This document shows, piece after piece, positions 36,735-45,435 of a DNA stretch of 64,000 nucleotides. Every line of letters starts with the position of its first letter. Position 1 is the stretch's first letter. The notes beneath the pieces were generated by a model. It did no database searches. It was not told the DNA's origin and saw nothing but the letters and a program-made list of their open reading frames with translations. The stretch covers positions 1-64,000 of the forward strand of contig JADFZZ010000004.1 of assembly GCA_015232315.1 (NCBI GenBank). The letters are read 5' to 3'. The DNA comes from SAR324 cluster bacterium. GTDB taxonomy: Bacteria; SAR324; NAC60-12. A program made the translations under genes and the position numbers.

Positions 36735-37112
36735 ATGGGAAAAAACATTATTCCTTATAACCCCAAACTCAAAGAGTTCGCAAAGGAACTAAGAAAAAAC
36801 AGTACTCTTTCCGAAGTGTTGTTGTGGAGTCGCCTGAAATCCAGACAAATGCGAGGTTATACCTTTAATCGTCAAAAACCATTGGATCAATACATTGTTG
36901 ATTTTTATTGTAAACCATTGAATCTCGTCATTGAAATTGATGGATGGAGTCATGACGAAAAATACAACTCCGATATGAGACGACAGAAACACCTGGAATC
37001 TTTCGGGTTACATATTCTTCGATTTCATGATCATACTGTTAAAGAAAATATTGAGAATGTGTTAATGGCGATTGATGGATGGATTCAACAAACGGAAAAA
37101 ACATCACACTAA
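36735..37112 (+). CDS. DUF559 domain protein (endonuclease-like)
   Basis: 125 residues from ATG 36735. The DUF559 core is complete: KEFAKELRKNSTLSEVLLWS, RLKSRQMRGYTFNRQKPLDQ, YIVDFYCKPLNLVIEIDGWS and RRQKHLESFGLHILRFHDHT. The D-(x)n-ExD spacing (DFYC then EIDG) is the catalytic pattern of the very-short-patch-repair/restriction-nuclease fold. A longer upstream frame would translate the adjacent C-rich palindromes and is rejected, though no strong ribosome site precedes this ATG. Its biological role is unproven in the family. It is flanked by the palindrome cluster. Confidence 0.8.
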   Translation: MGKNIIPYNPKLKEFAKELRKNSTLSEVLLWSRLKSRQMRGYTFNRQKPLDQYIVDFYCKPLNLVIEIDGWSHDEKYNSDMRRQKHLESFGLHILRFHDHTVKENIENVLMAIDGWIQQTEKTSH

Positions 37113-37192
37113 CGCCTAAAGGCAATTGATACTGTCTTTCAGTCTAATCCCCTTCAAGACAATGTTCATATCAAAAAAATCCAAGGAGCGAA

Positions 37193-37630
37193 ATGCACAG
37201 ATTTATCAGCCTGACTGTCGAGTCTGCCATGACGACAGATGTTCGAGGAATCACCCTTGAAACTTCATTGAAAGAAATTGGACAAATTTTTGAGGAAACA
37301 GGTTTTCATATGCTACCTGTCCTTGAAGGAAAGCATCTTTTAGGGGTGGTGAGTGAATATGACTTTTTAAGAGCGTTTATCTTTTCCAATCTCAGCCCTG
37401 TTCCGCATTATGAGCGTTTGCTGGATAAAACAACCGCCCATATTTATAACGCTGATCCCTTGACAGTGTCGCCCTCCCAACCGTTGAGCAGAGTGCTTCA
37501 GATGATTGTTGAATCTCAAGCACGGAGTTTTCCGGTGGTGAATGCGGACCAGGAAATTCTGGGCATCATTTCACGGCATGATGTGGTGGTGCGCCTGATG
37601 CCTGAATATCAGAATTTATCCCTGCTGTAA
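37193..37630 (+). CDS. CBS-domain protein ended by a mobile element
   Basis: 145 residues, ATG at 37193 behind AAGGAGCGAA. Two CBS motifs fill the protein: VESAMTTDVRGITLETSLKE with HMLPVLEGKHLLGVVSEYDF, and LTVSPSQPLSRVLQMIVESQ with SFPVVNADQEILGIISRHDV. The final codons CTG CTG TAA belong to the left end of the miniature element inserted at 37621, so the natural C-terminus has been replaced; the loss is probably small because the second CBS motif is complete. It probably senses an adenine nucleotide; its partner is unknown. Confidence 0.82.
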   Translation: MHRFISLTVESAMTTDVRGITLETSLKEIGQIFEETGFHMLPVLEGKHLLGVVSEYDFLRAFIFSNLSPVPHYERLLDKTTAHIYNADPLTVSPSQPLSRVLQMIVESQARSFPVVNADQEILGIISRHDVVVRLMPEYQNLSLL

Positions 37631-37781
37631 ATAATTTGGTGATGAAATCCTGTGGCCCGCCACGATGTCATCCCCGTGAAAACGGGGATCCAGGAGTGCG
37701 CCGATGGATTCCGTGTCAAGCACGGAATGACACCGTGCGAGGACTTGAAGCGGTTGCCGTCACCAGAAAATTTACAGCAAC
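37621..37781 (+). mobile_element. 161-bp miniature element, copy 2, with 8-bp target duplication
   Basis: Same 161-bp unit as at 21859 and 40017 with only scattered differences. Left end CCTGCTGTAAAT, right end ATTTACAGCAAC. The target AATTTATC at 37613-37620 is repeated at 37782-37789. The insertion overlaps the 3' end of the CBS gene, supplying its stop codon, and leaves 24 bp before the GTG start of the deacetylase-family gene. Confidence 0.9.
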
Positions 37782-37805
37782 AATTTATCCTGATCGGAGA
37801 TTTTT

Positions 37806-38843
37806 GTGAAAACAGGCTTGTATCTGGATTCTGTGTTTTTGCGACATGAAACAGGATTATACCATCCGGAACGAGCCATGCGTCTTACCAGTGTGGAAGA
37901 ACGACTGAAACAGGATCCGGGACTCAAAGGCTTTGAACTCAGAAAAGCGAGAAAAGCTGAACGCTGGGAAATCGCCCTGCTGCATGCGCCCCACTATATT
38001 GAACAATTCGCCTCCGCAACCTGGTGGGGACAGAAATGGTTTGGCAGTGAGGACTGTACTATTTCAGAAAACACCTATGAAGCGGCCTGCCATGCGGTAG
38101 GGTGTGTGATTGACGCTGTGACCGAAGTTGCGGCCAATCATCTCGATAACGCTTTTTGCGCGGTACGTCCACCCGGTCATCATGCGGAACGGAACAAGGC
38201 AATGGGTTTCTGTTTTTTTAACAATGTGGCCCTGGGAGCAGAATTTCTGGTCAGCCAACTGGGCTTCAAACGGGTGTTGATTTTTGATTTTGATGTGCAT
38301 CATGGCAATGGCACCCAGCACTTGTTTGAAGAACGATCCGATGTGTTTTATGCCAGCATCCATCAGGACCCCAAAACATGCTATCCGGGAACAGGCTATG
38401 AAATTGAGCAGGGCAAGGGACCGGGGTTGGGATATACACTCAATTGTCCCATGCCACCGCATTCAGAGGATGTGGCGTATCTCGAAAAATTTGAAACGCG
38501 CCTGTTGCCGGCTTTTCATGAGTATAAACCCGATTTTGTCATGATTTCAGCGGGGTTTGATGCCCACAAGGATGATCCACTGGCCAACATAAACCTCAGT
38601 CGGCATTGTTTTGACACGTTTACGGTTGCCATGAAAAAAATCGCGGATCAATATGCAGGAGGAAAACTGGTGAGTGTGCTGGAAGGCGGATATTCGTTGA
38701 ACGCACTGGCAGAATGTGTCAGTTCACATGTCACCATTCTCAAAGACGGTCCTTCCAGAATTCCCCATCCCAGTCTGAAAGAAATCATTCAGGAAGTCTG
38801 GAAACGCTGGCACACGCCTTCCAAAAAGAAAGCATGGATTTGA
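37806..38843 (+). CDS. Histone deacetylase family protein
   Basis: 345 residues starting with GTG at 37806. The zinc-dependent deacetylase fold (arginase-like) is clear: LRHETGLYHPERAMRLTSVE, FCAVRPPGHHAERNKAMGFC, FFNNVALGAEFLVSQLGFKR, LIFDFDVHHGNGTQHLFEER and FVMISAGFDAHKDDPLANIN. The HH pair and D-x-H / D ligands are present, so it should be active. Bacterial members remove acetyl or related groups from polyamines or small molecules. The stop codon lies inside the first unit of the following tandem repeat. Confidence 0.9.
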   Translation: MKTGLYLDSVFLRHETGLYHPERAMRLTSVEERLKQDPGLKGFELRKARKAERWEIALLHAPHYIEQFASATWWGQKWFGSEDCTISENTYEAACHAVGCVIDAVTEVAANHLDNAFCAVRPPGHHAERNKAMGFCFFNNVALGAEFLVSQLGFKRVLIFDFDVHHGNGTQHLFEERSDVFYASIHQDPKTCYPGTGYEIEQGKGPGLGYTLNCPMPPHSEDVAYLEKFETRLLPAFHEYKPDFVMISAGFDAHKDDPLANINLSRHCFDTFTVAMKKIADQYAGGKLVSVLEGGYSLNALAECVSSHVTILKDGPSRIPHPSLKEIIQEVWKRWHTPSKKKAWI

Positions 38844-39128
38844 ATCCCGTAGGGGCGACCCGCCGGTCGCCCGTACAACAATTCCGCCGATCACGCGAAC
38901 AAATTTTGCAATAAAAATATAGATTTGAATTCCGTAGGGGCGACCCGCCGGTCGCCCGTACAACAATTCCGCCGATCGCCCGAACAAATTCTGCAATAAA
39001 AATATAGATTTGAATTCCGTAGGGGCGACCCGCCGGTCGCCCGTACAACAATTCCGCCGATCGCGCGAACAAATTTTGCAATAAAAATATAGATTTGAAT
39101 TCCGTAGGGGCGACCCGCCGGTCGCCCG
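38837..39128 (+). repeat. 85-bp tandem repeat, about 3.5 units, each with a GGGCGACC hairpin
   Basis: Units start at 38837, 38922, 39007 and 39092, exactly 85 bp apart. Each has GATTTGAATTCCGTAG, the palindrome GGGCGACC-CGCC-GGTCGCCC, and a second GC-rich part (CCGCCGATCGCGCGAAC) followed by TTTTGCAATAAAAATATA. Units differ by a few substitutions. The first carries the stop codon of the deacetylase gene; the last is partial. The palindrome equals the dispersed element at 29611 and 33710, so the array looks like an amplified copy of that element. Confidence 0.9.
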
Positions 39129-39147
39129 AACATCTAAGGTCAATATA

Positions 39148-39771
39148 TCAACCGACCTGAGGATTGAGCGTGTAAGTTCCATGCCACTCCGCAATTTCCA
39201 GAACATGGCCCTTGGTCGCTTTTTCTGCGGTTTGTCCATTGAAGGCCCCAGACAATCCGAGGGAAGTGACATCCAGCGCATACACACGAAAAGTGTAATG
39301 ATGAAGGCGTTCATCGTTCCATGGCGGGCATGGGCCGTCATAACCGCCATACACACCTTCCATATCATTGTCTCCGGTAAACCAGCCCGTGTAATCGTTA
39401 AATCCACAGACCCCATAGGGCGTTTTGCCAGTGTTTTTTCCACGGGCCGTGATGCCATTTGACACAGCACCTTCCGAGATTTCAGTGATATTGAGCGGGA
39501 TATCGGCCAGAACCCAGTGATAAAAATCAACACGGGGAAGGTCTGCTGGAACGGTCATTCCTTCCTTGTTCACTTTGTCTCCCTGAGATGGAACATCCTT
39601 GTCCACCAGAATGAGCAGAAATGATTTAGTTCCCGCAGGAATTTCGGACCAATGGACTCCGGGATTCAGATTGTCTGACATTGCGACATGATTTTTCGGA
39701 TCCTTGACACAAAACGCGAATTTACCGGGAATTGGTGAGCCATTGGCAAATCCTGAAACTTCAATTTTCAT
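39148..39771 (-). CDS. YbhB/YbcL family Raf-kinase-inhibitor-like protein
   Basis: 207 residues from ATG 39771, behind AGGAGCATTT. The PEBP fold shows IPGKFAFCVKDPKNHVAMSD, NPGVHWSEIPAGTKSFLLIL, VDFYHWVLADIPLNI and YDGPCPPWNDERLHHYTFRV with the conserved GGYDGPCPPW and DxRLHHY patterns. Family members bind small phosphate-containing or lipid ligands; the bacterial function is poorly known. No signal peptide, so cytosolic. It converges on the tandem repeat after the deacetylase gene. Confidence 0.88.
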   Translation of the reverse strand: MKIEVSGFANGSPIPGKFAFCVKDPKNHVAMSDNLNPGVHWSEIPAGTKSFLLILVDKDVPSQGDKVNKEGMTVPADLPRVDFYHWVLADIPLNITEISEGAVSNGITARGKNTGKTPYGVCGFNDYTGWFTGDNDMEGVYGGYDGPCPPWNDERLHHYTFRVYALDVTSLGLSGAFNGQTAEKATKGHVLEIAEWHGTYTLNPQVG

Positions 39772-40016
39772 AAATGCTCCTGTTGGTGTGTGACGATTTT
39801 CATGAGATTCAAAACTATATGGAGGTGTTTTATTTGCCCCGGAGTCTGTGCTCTGAAAACAAATATGCGATCTTCTTTTATGAGGGAATTCAGGGATAAA
39901 TGTCAATTGTTCAGCACATTTTTAAGCAGAATCCGTGGTCAGGCTTATAAAATGGAAAACAACTTGGAATATACTAAAATATTTTCTAGGATGCCATCCC
40001 TCATAACAAAGTTTTT
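39772..40016. other. Intergenic region, nothing recognised
   Basis: Between the YbhB start and the third miniature element I see no gene, no strong palindrome and no clear promoter. It is moderately AT-rich and should contain the promoter of the minus-strand YbhB gene. Confidence 0.5.
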
Positions 40017-40177
40017 CCTGCTGTAAATAATTTGGTGATGAAATCCTGTGGCCCTCCACGATGTCATCCCCGTGAAAACGGGGATCCAGGAGTGCGCCGA
40101 TGGATTCCGTGTCAAGCACGGAATGACACCGTGCGATGGCTTGAATCGGTTGCCGTCACCAGAAAATTTACAGCAAC
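40017..40177 (+). mobile_element. 161-bp miniature element, copy 3, with 8-bp target duplication
   Basis: Third copy of the 161-bp unit. Ends CCTGCTGTAAAT and ATTTACAGCAAC; target AAGTTTTT at 40009-40016 repeated at 40178-40185. Like copies 1 and 2 it lies in the plus orientation directly upstream of a plus-strand gene, 74 bp from the cyclase ATG. Its two internal hairpins are intact. Confidence 0.9.
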
Positions 40178-40251
40178 AAGTTTTTAGAACCCGGAGGGGA
40201 TTGTTCTTCCATTCATTGTTTGGCGTGTTCCTGATCACTGGCAATCCATTT

Positions 40252-41898
40252 ATGAAATTTCTGCTCACTTGGCCCAGAGAGTTTTTATTCAGCAAAATCA
40301 GAATATCTATCCGGTTTCAATTACTGATCATGGTCACTCTGGTTGTCGTGATCACAGGATTCATTCTGGGGTGGGTGCTATTGCATCGAATTTATGGAGA
40401 ATATTATGATCAGACCCTGCGCAACGGAAAACTCCTGCTGAATCATTATACGGAAAATGCCAAAGAACCGCTCTTGAATGATGATGTCCTCACCTTGAAC
40501 ACCTTGCTAAAAAACGCTGTGAACATTGAAGGCCTGCGGTATGCTGTCATTATTGACCGAAACAGGATCATTCGGGCCAAAGCCGGTATGATCGCTGAAG
40601 AGTTGGGGGCAAAACTTCCGGATGAAGAGATATTCAATGACTTCAAACAGGAAGGGGATCTGGAATATTATATCAAATCGTTGAAAGAGTTGCCTGTTCT
40701 GGCAATGTCCCAACCGGTCAAACTGAATAAAGTCAAGATCGGAGAAATTGCCCTGGGGCTGGATTTGCTGTGGATTCACCAGCAAATTGGTCAGTACACC
40801 ATGGAATTGACAGGCATCGGTGTGTTGGGCCTGTGTCTGGGAGCACTCATGGCGTTCTGGGTTGCTGAACAGTTCTCAAGTCCGATCATCAAGCTTAAAA
40901 AAGTTGCCAACCGCATTGCTCATGGCAATTATGAAGTTGAGATCAACATCAGTGGAAGAGATGAGATTGGAAGTCTGGCACGCAGTTTTGATCAGATGCG
41001 ACAGGCTGTCCAGTATAAAATCGAGGAACTTCAGACTCTGAATGAAGCTTACCAACGGTTTGTGCCTGAAGAATTTCTCAGGCTTCTGGGCCGCGAGAGC
41101 ATTGTGAATGTATGGCTTGGCGATTGTATTGAAATGGATGTCACCATTGTTTTTACCGATATCCGATCTTTCACCAGCATGTCGGAGGGAATGACACCCC
41201 GGGAAAATTTCATGTTTCTTAATTCCTATCTGGCCATGATGGCACCGGAAATTCATAGACATCATGGGTTTATTGACAAATACATCGGCGACGCTATCAT
41301 GGCCTTGTTTCCAGGCGGGGCGGATGATGCGGTTCAGGCGGTTCTGGCCATGAGAGCCGCCTTGAAAAATTGGAATCAGCATCGTCACAACCGGGGTTTG
41401 GTTCCCGTAGAAATCAGCACCGGGATTAATTCTGGAAAACTCATGCTGGGAACCATCGGCGAACCTCAAAGAATTGAAGGAACGGTTATTGGCGACGCGG
41501 TGAATCTGGCTTCTCGCATTGAAGGGATGAATCGAACGTTTCATACAAAAGTTTTATTGAGCGAATATACCTATGCTTCACTCACAGATTCTGCGTTCTG
41601 GTTGGTCCGCAGTGTGGACAAGGTGATCGTCCGTGGAAAAGAAAAACCTGTAAAATTGTTTGAGTTGTTTGAAGATGATCCTGTTGACATAAAAAAAATT
41701 AAAATTTTCACACTCAATACGTATGAGAAAGCAATTCAATTGTATGGCGAACAGGAATTTGAGTCAGCGTTGCAAATGTTTGAGGATTGCAACCGGAACT
41801 GCCCGGAAGATTCACTGTTCCCGATGTATATTGAACGTTGCCGATGGTTGATGGATCATCCTCCGGGACCAAACTGGAATGGCGTGTTTCTACATTAA
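40252..41898 (+). CDS. Membrane-bound class III adenylate/guanylate cyclase
   Basis: 548 residues from ATG 40252 (a TTG at 40201 following GGAGGGGA is an alternative). TM1 is at about residues 22-42 (LLIMVTLVVVITGFILGWVL), an extracytoplasmic sensor of ~140 residues follows, TM2 at about 185-205, then HAMP (SSPIIKLKKVANRIAHGNYE). The class III catalytic domain has both metal Asp motifs (VTIVFTDIRSFTSMSEGM, HGFIDKYIGDAIMALFPG) and VIGDAVNLASRIEGMN. A C-terminal TPR-like segment (YEKAIQLYGEQEFESALQMF) closes it. It makes a cyclic nucleotide in response to an unknown signal. A miniature element sits upstream. Confidence 0.9.
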   Translation: MKFLLTWPREFLFSKIRISIRFQLLIMVTLVVVITGFILGWVLLHRIYGEYYDQTLRNGKLLLNHYTENAKEPLLNDDVLTLNTLLKNAVNIEGLRYAVIIDRNRIIRAKAGMIAEELGAKLPDEEIFNDFKQEGDLEYYIKSLKELPVLAMSQPVKLNKVKIGEIALGLDLLWIHQQIGQYTMELTGIGVLGLCLGALMAFWVAEQFSSPIIKLKKVANRIAHGNYEVEINISGRDEIGSLARSFDQMRQAVQYKIEELQTLNEAYQRFVPEEFLRLLGRESIVNVWLGDCIEMDVTIVFTDIRSFTSMSEGMTPRENFMFLNSYLAMMAPEIHRHHGFIDKYIGDAIMALFPGGADDAVQAVLAMRAALKNWNQHRHNRGLVPVEISTGINSGKLMLGTIGEPQRIEGTVIGDAVNLASRIEGMNRTFHTKVLLSEYTYASLTDSAFWLVRSVDKVIVRGKEKPVKLFELFEDDPVDIKKIKIFTLNTYEKAIQLYGEQEFESALQMFEDCNRNCPEDSLFPMYIERCRWLMDHPPGPNWNGVFLH

Positions 41899-42018
41899 AT
41901 GACTTCATTCCAACTGAACTCTATAAAAAATATATAGGGTAGACATCAAAACAATTATTTGATACCCAATACCAGTGACCAATTGAATCATCTGGGGCAA
42001 TATTTTAAAAAGGAGATT

Positions 42019-43239
42019 ATGGCAGTTGATAATCTGGCAAAGAAAATTGGCGTTAACCTTGAAAATCTGATCACTGTGGACATCTTTGACAAGATCGCGG
42101 TTGAAGTCAAAAGTCGTCTGGACGCAGCACATAATACAAATTCCGGATTTTTAGGAAATCTGCTTAAAAAGAAAAACGTAAACAAAGCGGTGACAGGTGA
42201 ATCTGTTGGAAATAACAGCGCCATGGGCAAAAGCCGGGTCGCGATCCTGACCAAAGACCCGCTGAACATGCAGGCCAGACTGGATCTGATTTCACCTTAT
42301 GTACGGCAAGAGACAACTGTCACACGAGATACGCTGAAGGAAGTGTATATCAATGCCTTATTTTGCCTTTCACTGGGTAAAATCACGTCTGATTGTATCA
42401 ATTTCGCCTTGATTGCCCAGAAAAACTATCTCACCAAACTCAAGATTGATATCACTGAAGAGGGCAAAAAGTTGATGGCCCGCATGGATGATTTCGGCCC
42501 TGGAAAACCTGAAGGTCAGATCTTGAGAAAACAATACAAGGAACGGGTAGAATGCATCAACTTTATCAATGACTGCCTGAGAATTCTTCCTAACAGACGG
42601 GTGGCCAACGATCTGAATTTTGATCTTACCCAGTTGATGACGGCCACAGAAGAGGAGCTTAAAAAACAAGCGGCCGCAACCAAAAAAGATCCGGCTCATG
42701 AAATCAATGAAGTGTTGAAAGGAACCGCTGTTCTGCCACCATTGGAAGACAAGATCCTGGAACTGACCAATATTGCCAGAGGCAAATTTCCCACTCGCCC
42801 GATTGGCTTTATTTATCAGGCTAAAATCTACCGGATCAATGCCTTGATCGCTGAGGCCGGTTTCATGAAAGAAAAAAAATCACCCAGCGGAGAAGTGAAT
42901 CCGGATAAACTGCACCAGTCGGCAAAGTCAGAAATTAAAAAAGCCATGACCAGCATCACCAATGCTGTTGGAAAACTTCCGGATAACCCCAAAGACTTTA
43001 TTGATCAGGCGTGTGTTGAAGAATACGCCATCCTGATTTTTGAGTTCAACCGAATGATTCCCAGTGCCAATATTCTGGAGCATTTGAAAAGAGCTGTGGT
43101 GTTGCTCAGTAAAATTATTTCCGCGGAAAACCGTTCCTCAGTTGAGGAACTGCAATCCAGAATGAATAAAATGATTGAAGACAGGAGTTCTTCTGGTTTG
43201 AAATTAAGTTCTGAGGGAGAAGAGGATAGCTCTGAGTAA
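42019..43239 (+). CDS. Hypothetical 406-residue helical protein
   Basis: ATG at 42019 with a strong AAAAAGGAGATT ribosome site. The protein is soluble, mostly helical, Lys/Glu/Asn-rich, with no signal peptide or membrane segment. Segments such as IGVNLENLITVDIFDKIAVE and NFINDCLRILPNRRVANDLN are predicted helices; the last 25 residues are Ser/Glu-rich and probably disordered. I do not recognise a family. It ends 11 bp before the convergent mqnA gene and begins 120 bp after the cyclase. Confidence 0.7.
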   Translation: MAVDNLAKKIGVNLENLITVDIFDKIAVEVKSRLDAAHNTNSGFLGNLLKKKNVNKAVTGESVGNNSAMGKSRVAILTKDPLNMQARLDLISPYVRQETTVTRDTLKEVYINALFCLSLGKITSDCINFALIAQKNYLTKLKIDITEEGKKLMARMDDFGPGKPEGQILRKQYKERVECINFINDCLRILPNRRVANDLNFDLTQLMTATEEELKKQAAATKKDPAHEINEVLKGTAVLPPLEDKILELTNIARGKFPTRPIGFIYQAKIYRINALIAEAGFMKEKKSPSGEVNPDKLHQSAKSEIKKAMTSITNAVGKLPDNPKDFIDQACVEEYAILIFEFNRMIPSANILEHLKRAVVLLSKIISAENRSSVEELQSRMNKMIEDRSSSGLKLSSEGEEDSSE

Positions 43240-43250
43240 CTCAATGTTGC

Positions 43251-44078
43251 TCAGTTATTTCGGGACTCAATAAAGAATAAGGGCGAGACATTATTGAGGC
43301 GACCCATATCAACACAGCATTGCTGGAAGTGATGAAATCCCTTTTGGAAGCGATCGGACAATTCATAGCGGAGATTTTCCAGATAGAACAGGCAATCGTT
43401 CACAGTGGGGAAAATTCCAGAGAAATATGTCTCGGCAATCTCCTGATAATGCTGTCGGGAAAGTTCTCTGGATACAAGCAAAGTCTTCGCGATGTGATCC
43501 ACGATTTCCGGGAACTCCTGATAAACCGTTCGCCGAACCACCCACAACGCAAACACAAAGGGCAAACCTGTCTTTTGTTTCCATAAATCAGAAAGATCAT
43601 AGGCATAGCGGAATTCGGGATAGTAATATTTCCTGATGGCCGAATCTCCTATGAGAAGTTCTCCATCCAGCTCACTCGAAGGGGGCCGATTGCCTTCAAT
43701 AAAAGTCAATGACTCCTCATGTTCTTTCAGCAGATACCGTGCCAGTTGAACCGATGTGTATGATTCTGAAGTCAGGTAGATCTTTCCCTGAATCTGATCC
43801 AGTGGATAATTGCTGAACAGGTAAATCGAATTCACAGGTCCGTCCGCACTGATACTTAAATCAGGAAAAACATAATACCGTGAAGGATTCAGAGCGTATT
43901 CAAAGGAGGAGATCACTGATATATCCAGTTCATCCTGATGGATTTTTTGATTCAGCGAGACAGGATTTCCATGAATCAACTGGCATGGCAGTGTGATTTT
44001 TCCCGATTTGATTCCATAATACACGGGTAGTGTGTTGAGATATTCGATGAATCCCATTCTTAGTTGCGTTGTTGTCAT
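43251..44078 (-). CDS. mqnA: Chorismate dehydratase MqnA
   Basis: 275 residues with the type-2 periplasmic-binding-like fold of MqnA: LRMGFIEYLNTLPVYYGIKS, LDISVISSFEYALNPSRYYV, FPDLSISADGPVNSIYLFSN, DGELLIGDSAIRKYYYPEFR and DLSDLWKQKTGLPFVFALWV. MqnA converts chorismate to 3-enolpyruvoylbenzoate, the first committed step of the futalosine route to menaquinone. Its ATG overlaps the stop of the MinD-like gene by 4 bases, implying co-translation. No other mqn gene is in the window. Members with this fold are also annotated as MqnD, but the LDISVISSFEYA and DLW patterns favour MqnA. Confidence 0.88.
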   Translation of the reverse strand: MTTTQLRMGFIEYLNTLPVYYGIKSGKITLPCQLIHGNPVSLNQKIHQDELDISVISSFEYALNPSRYYVFPDLSISADGPVNSIYLFSNYPLDQIQGKIYLTSESYTSVQLARYLLKEHEESLTFIEGNRPPSSELDGELLIGDSAIRKYYYPEFRYAYDLSDLWKQKTGLPFVFALWVVRRTVYQEFPEIVDHIAKTLLVSRELSRQHYQEIAETYFSGIFPTVNDCLFYLENLRYELSDRFQKGFHHFQQCCVDMGRLNNVSPLFFIESRNN

Positions 44079-45364
44079 AACCCTTCTCTGATAAAAGTGG
44101 GCAGAACACCGATAATATCCACAGGCTTGAATCCTTCAGGTTCCTTCCAGCGACTTAAATCAAGATCCGGCAGTTCAGCTTCTGTGGGTATGGTCATCTT
44201 TTTCCTGATTTTTTCCAGGGGTGGAACGAGCGTTGCCGCATTGTCCATTTTTGGAGTTTCACGCAAAGCAGATACAGATGGCGTGATGATTGTCTCAGCA
44301 GTTTGAATGACTGGATTCGCTTGGCGTGATTCAGTGGATTGTGTCTCAAACGGATTGGTGGCCAATTCCAGAAAATCATCCAGTGATTCAGACTTCGTTT
44401 CCGAATCAGGTGTTAGCACGTTTTGATACTGATATAGTTTGAAATCCTCTGCGGAGGGTGTTTTTGTTTTACTGATTTTAATCAATGCCTGAAGTTTTCC
44501 GGCTATGGTTACCAGGGCCTGCGTCACAGGATGGCCCGCGTAAATCATATGCATGGGTTTAGCTCGCCGGATTGCATCCTGAACGGTGTTATCCTGGGGA
44601 ATCATCCCCAGAATGTCCTCTTTCCCATTGATCTGCCGGATAAAGTTTTTTAAGGCTTCAGTCAGTTTTATGTTTTGAGATGAGCTTTGATTGATGATCA
44701 GGTATGGCCGGTGTGCCTTCATCACCTGGAGTGCGAGTTTTCTGGTTTCAGGATCAAGTTTTCCAGTATATTCCAGCAGATTCTTGACTGTTTCAAACTC
44801 CATGTTCTGCAAATCATGATGAATCAGATCATTTTGGATAAAAAATCTGGAAACATAATGCACAGTTGCCATTTTCACAAAGCGGGAAAGGTCAAAAATG
44901 GAGGTCGGCTCAGGGGTCCCGATGATGATCTGGATCTGTCCTTCCAAATAAAAATCAAGAATATCGCTGTGTGCTCCAGCACCAATATCCACCAGCACCA
45001 CATCGGACTTGAGAGTGGTCAGGGCCTGGCAAATGCGAACCCTGTCAACAAATGACAATTGAGTGGTTGCCAGCGTTTTGCTGATGCCGGGAATCAGATT
45101 GAGTCTGGGGATATCCAGTAACTGGATCTCAAGAGCTTGAAGAGAACTGACCTGACCGGATAAAAAATCAGAGAGGGATTGGCGGGTTTTGTACAGTCCA
45201 AACATGATTTGCAGGTCTGATCCGCCGAGATCAAGATCAACCAGAGTGACCCTCAACCCGCCCTTGGCCAGCAGATAGGCCAGATTAGACAGGATGAAGG
45301 TTTTACCGACACCGCCTTTTCCTGAACCTACTGAAATGATGACTGGACCACGTTGTATCGACAT
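44075..45364 (-). CDS. MinD/FlhG-like P-loop ATPase
   Basis: 429 residues. A deviant Walker A motif (SVGSGKGGVGKTFILSNLAY) opens the protein, with LRVTLVDLDLGGSDLQIMFG and VVLVDIGAGAHSDILDFYLE as A' and Walker B regions. This is the ParA/MinD/FlhG family, which uses ATP to place cell structures such as flagella or the division site. After residue ~280 an extension rich in Ser, Thr and Glu (ELATNPFETQSTESRQANPV) is unlike MinD and looks disordered. It lies between cysO and mqnA. Which structure it positions is not evident; FlhG (FleN) would fit a motile cell. Confidence 0.85.
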   Translation of the reverse strand: MSIQRGPVIISVGSGKGGVGKTFILSNLAYLLAKGGLRVTLVDLDLGGSDLQIMFGLYKTRQSLSDFLSGQVSSLQALEIQLLDIPRLNLIPGISKTLATTQLSFVDRVRICQALTTLKSDVVLVDIGAGAHSDILDFYLEGQIQIIIGTPEPTSIFDLSRFVKMATVHYVSRFFIQNDLIHHDLQNMEFETVKNLLEYTGKLDPETRKLALQVMKAHRPYLIINQSSSQNIKLTEALKNFIRQINGKEDILGMIPQDNTVQDAIRRAKPMHMIYAGHPVTQALVTIAGKLQALIKISKTKTPSAEDFKLYQYQNVLTPDSETKSESLDDFLELATNPFETQSTESRQANPVIQTAETIITPSVSALRETPKMDNAATLVPPLEKIRKKMTIPTEAELPDLDLSRWKEPEGFKPVDIIGVLPTFIREGL

Positions 45365-45435
45365 ATTTCAGCATAAGGCTGATGGTTGATGCTGGAATTG
45401 AGGCTCAACAAAATCCGCACAAGGCGGATTTTGAA

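Noticed and set aside
38837-39128. CRISPR array
   Set aside because: Units of 85 bp differ by only a few substitutions and have no unique spacers or cas genes.
38724-39533. Minus-strand open frames of up to 269 residues across the tandem repeat
   Set aside because: They translate the 85-bp repeat in alternating frames into Arg/Cys/Gly-rich repeats, and overlap the deacetylase and YbhB genes.
40048-40251. N-terminal extension of the cyclase gene
   Set aside because: It also reads through a miniature element copy; the same pseudo-peptide appears at each copy.
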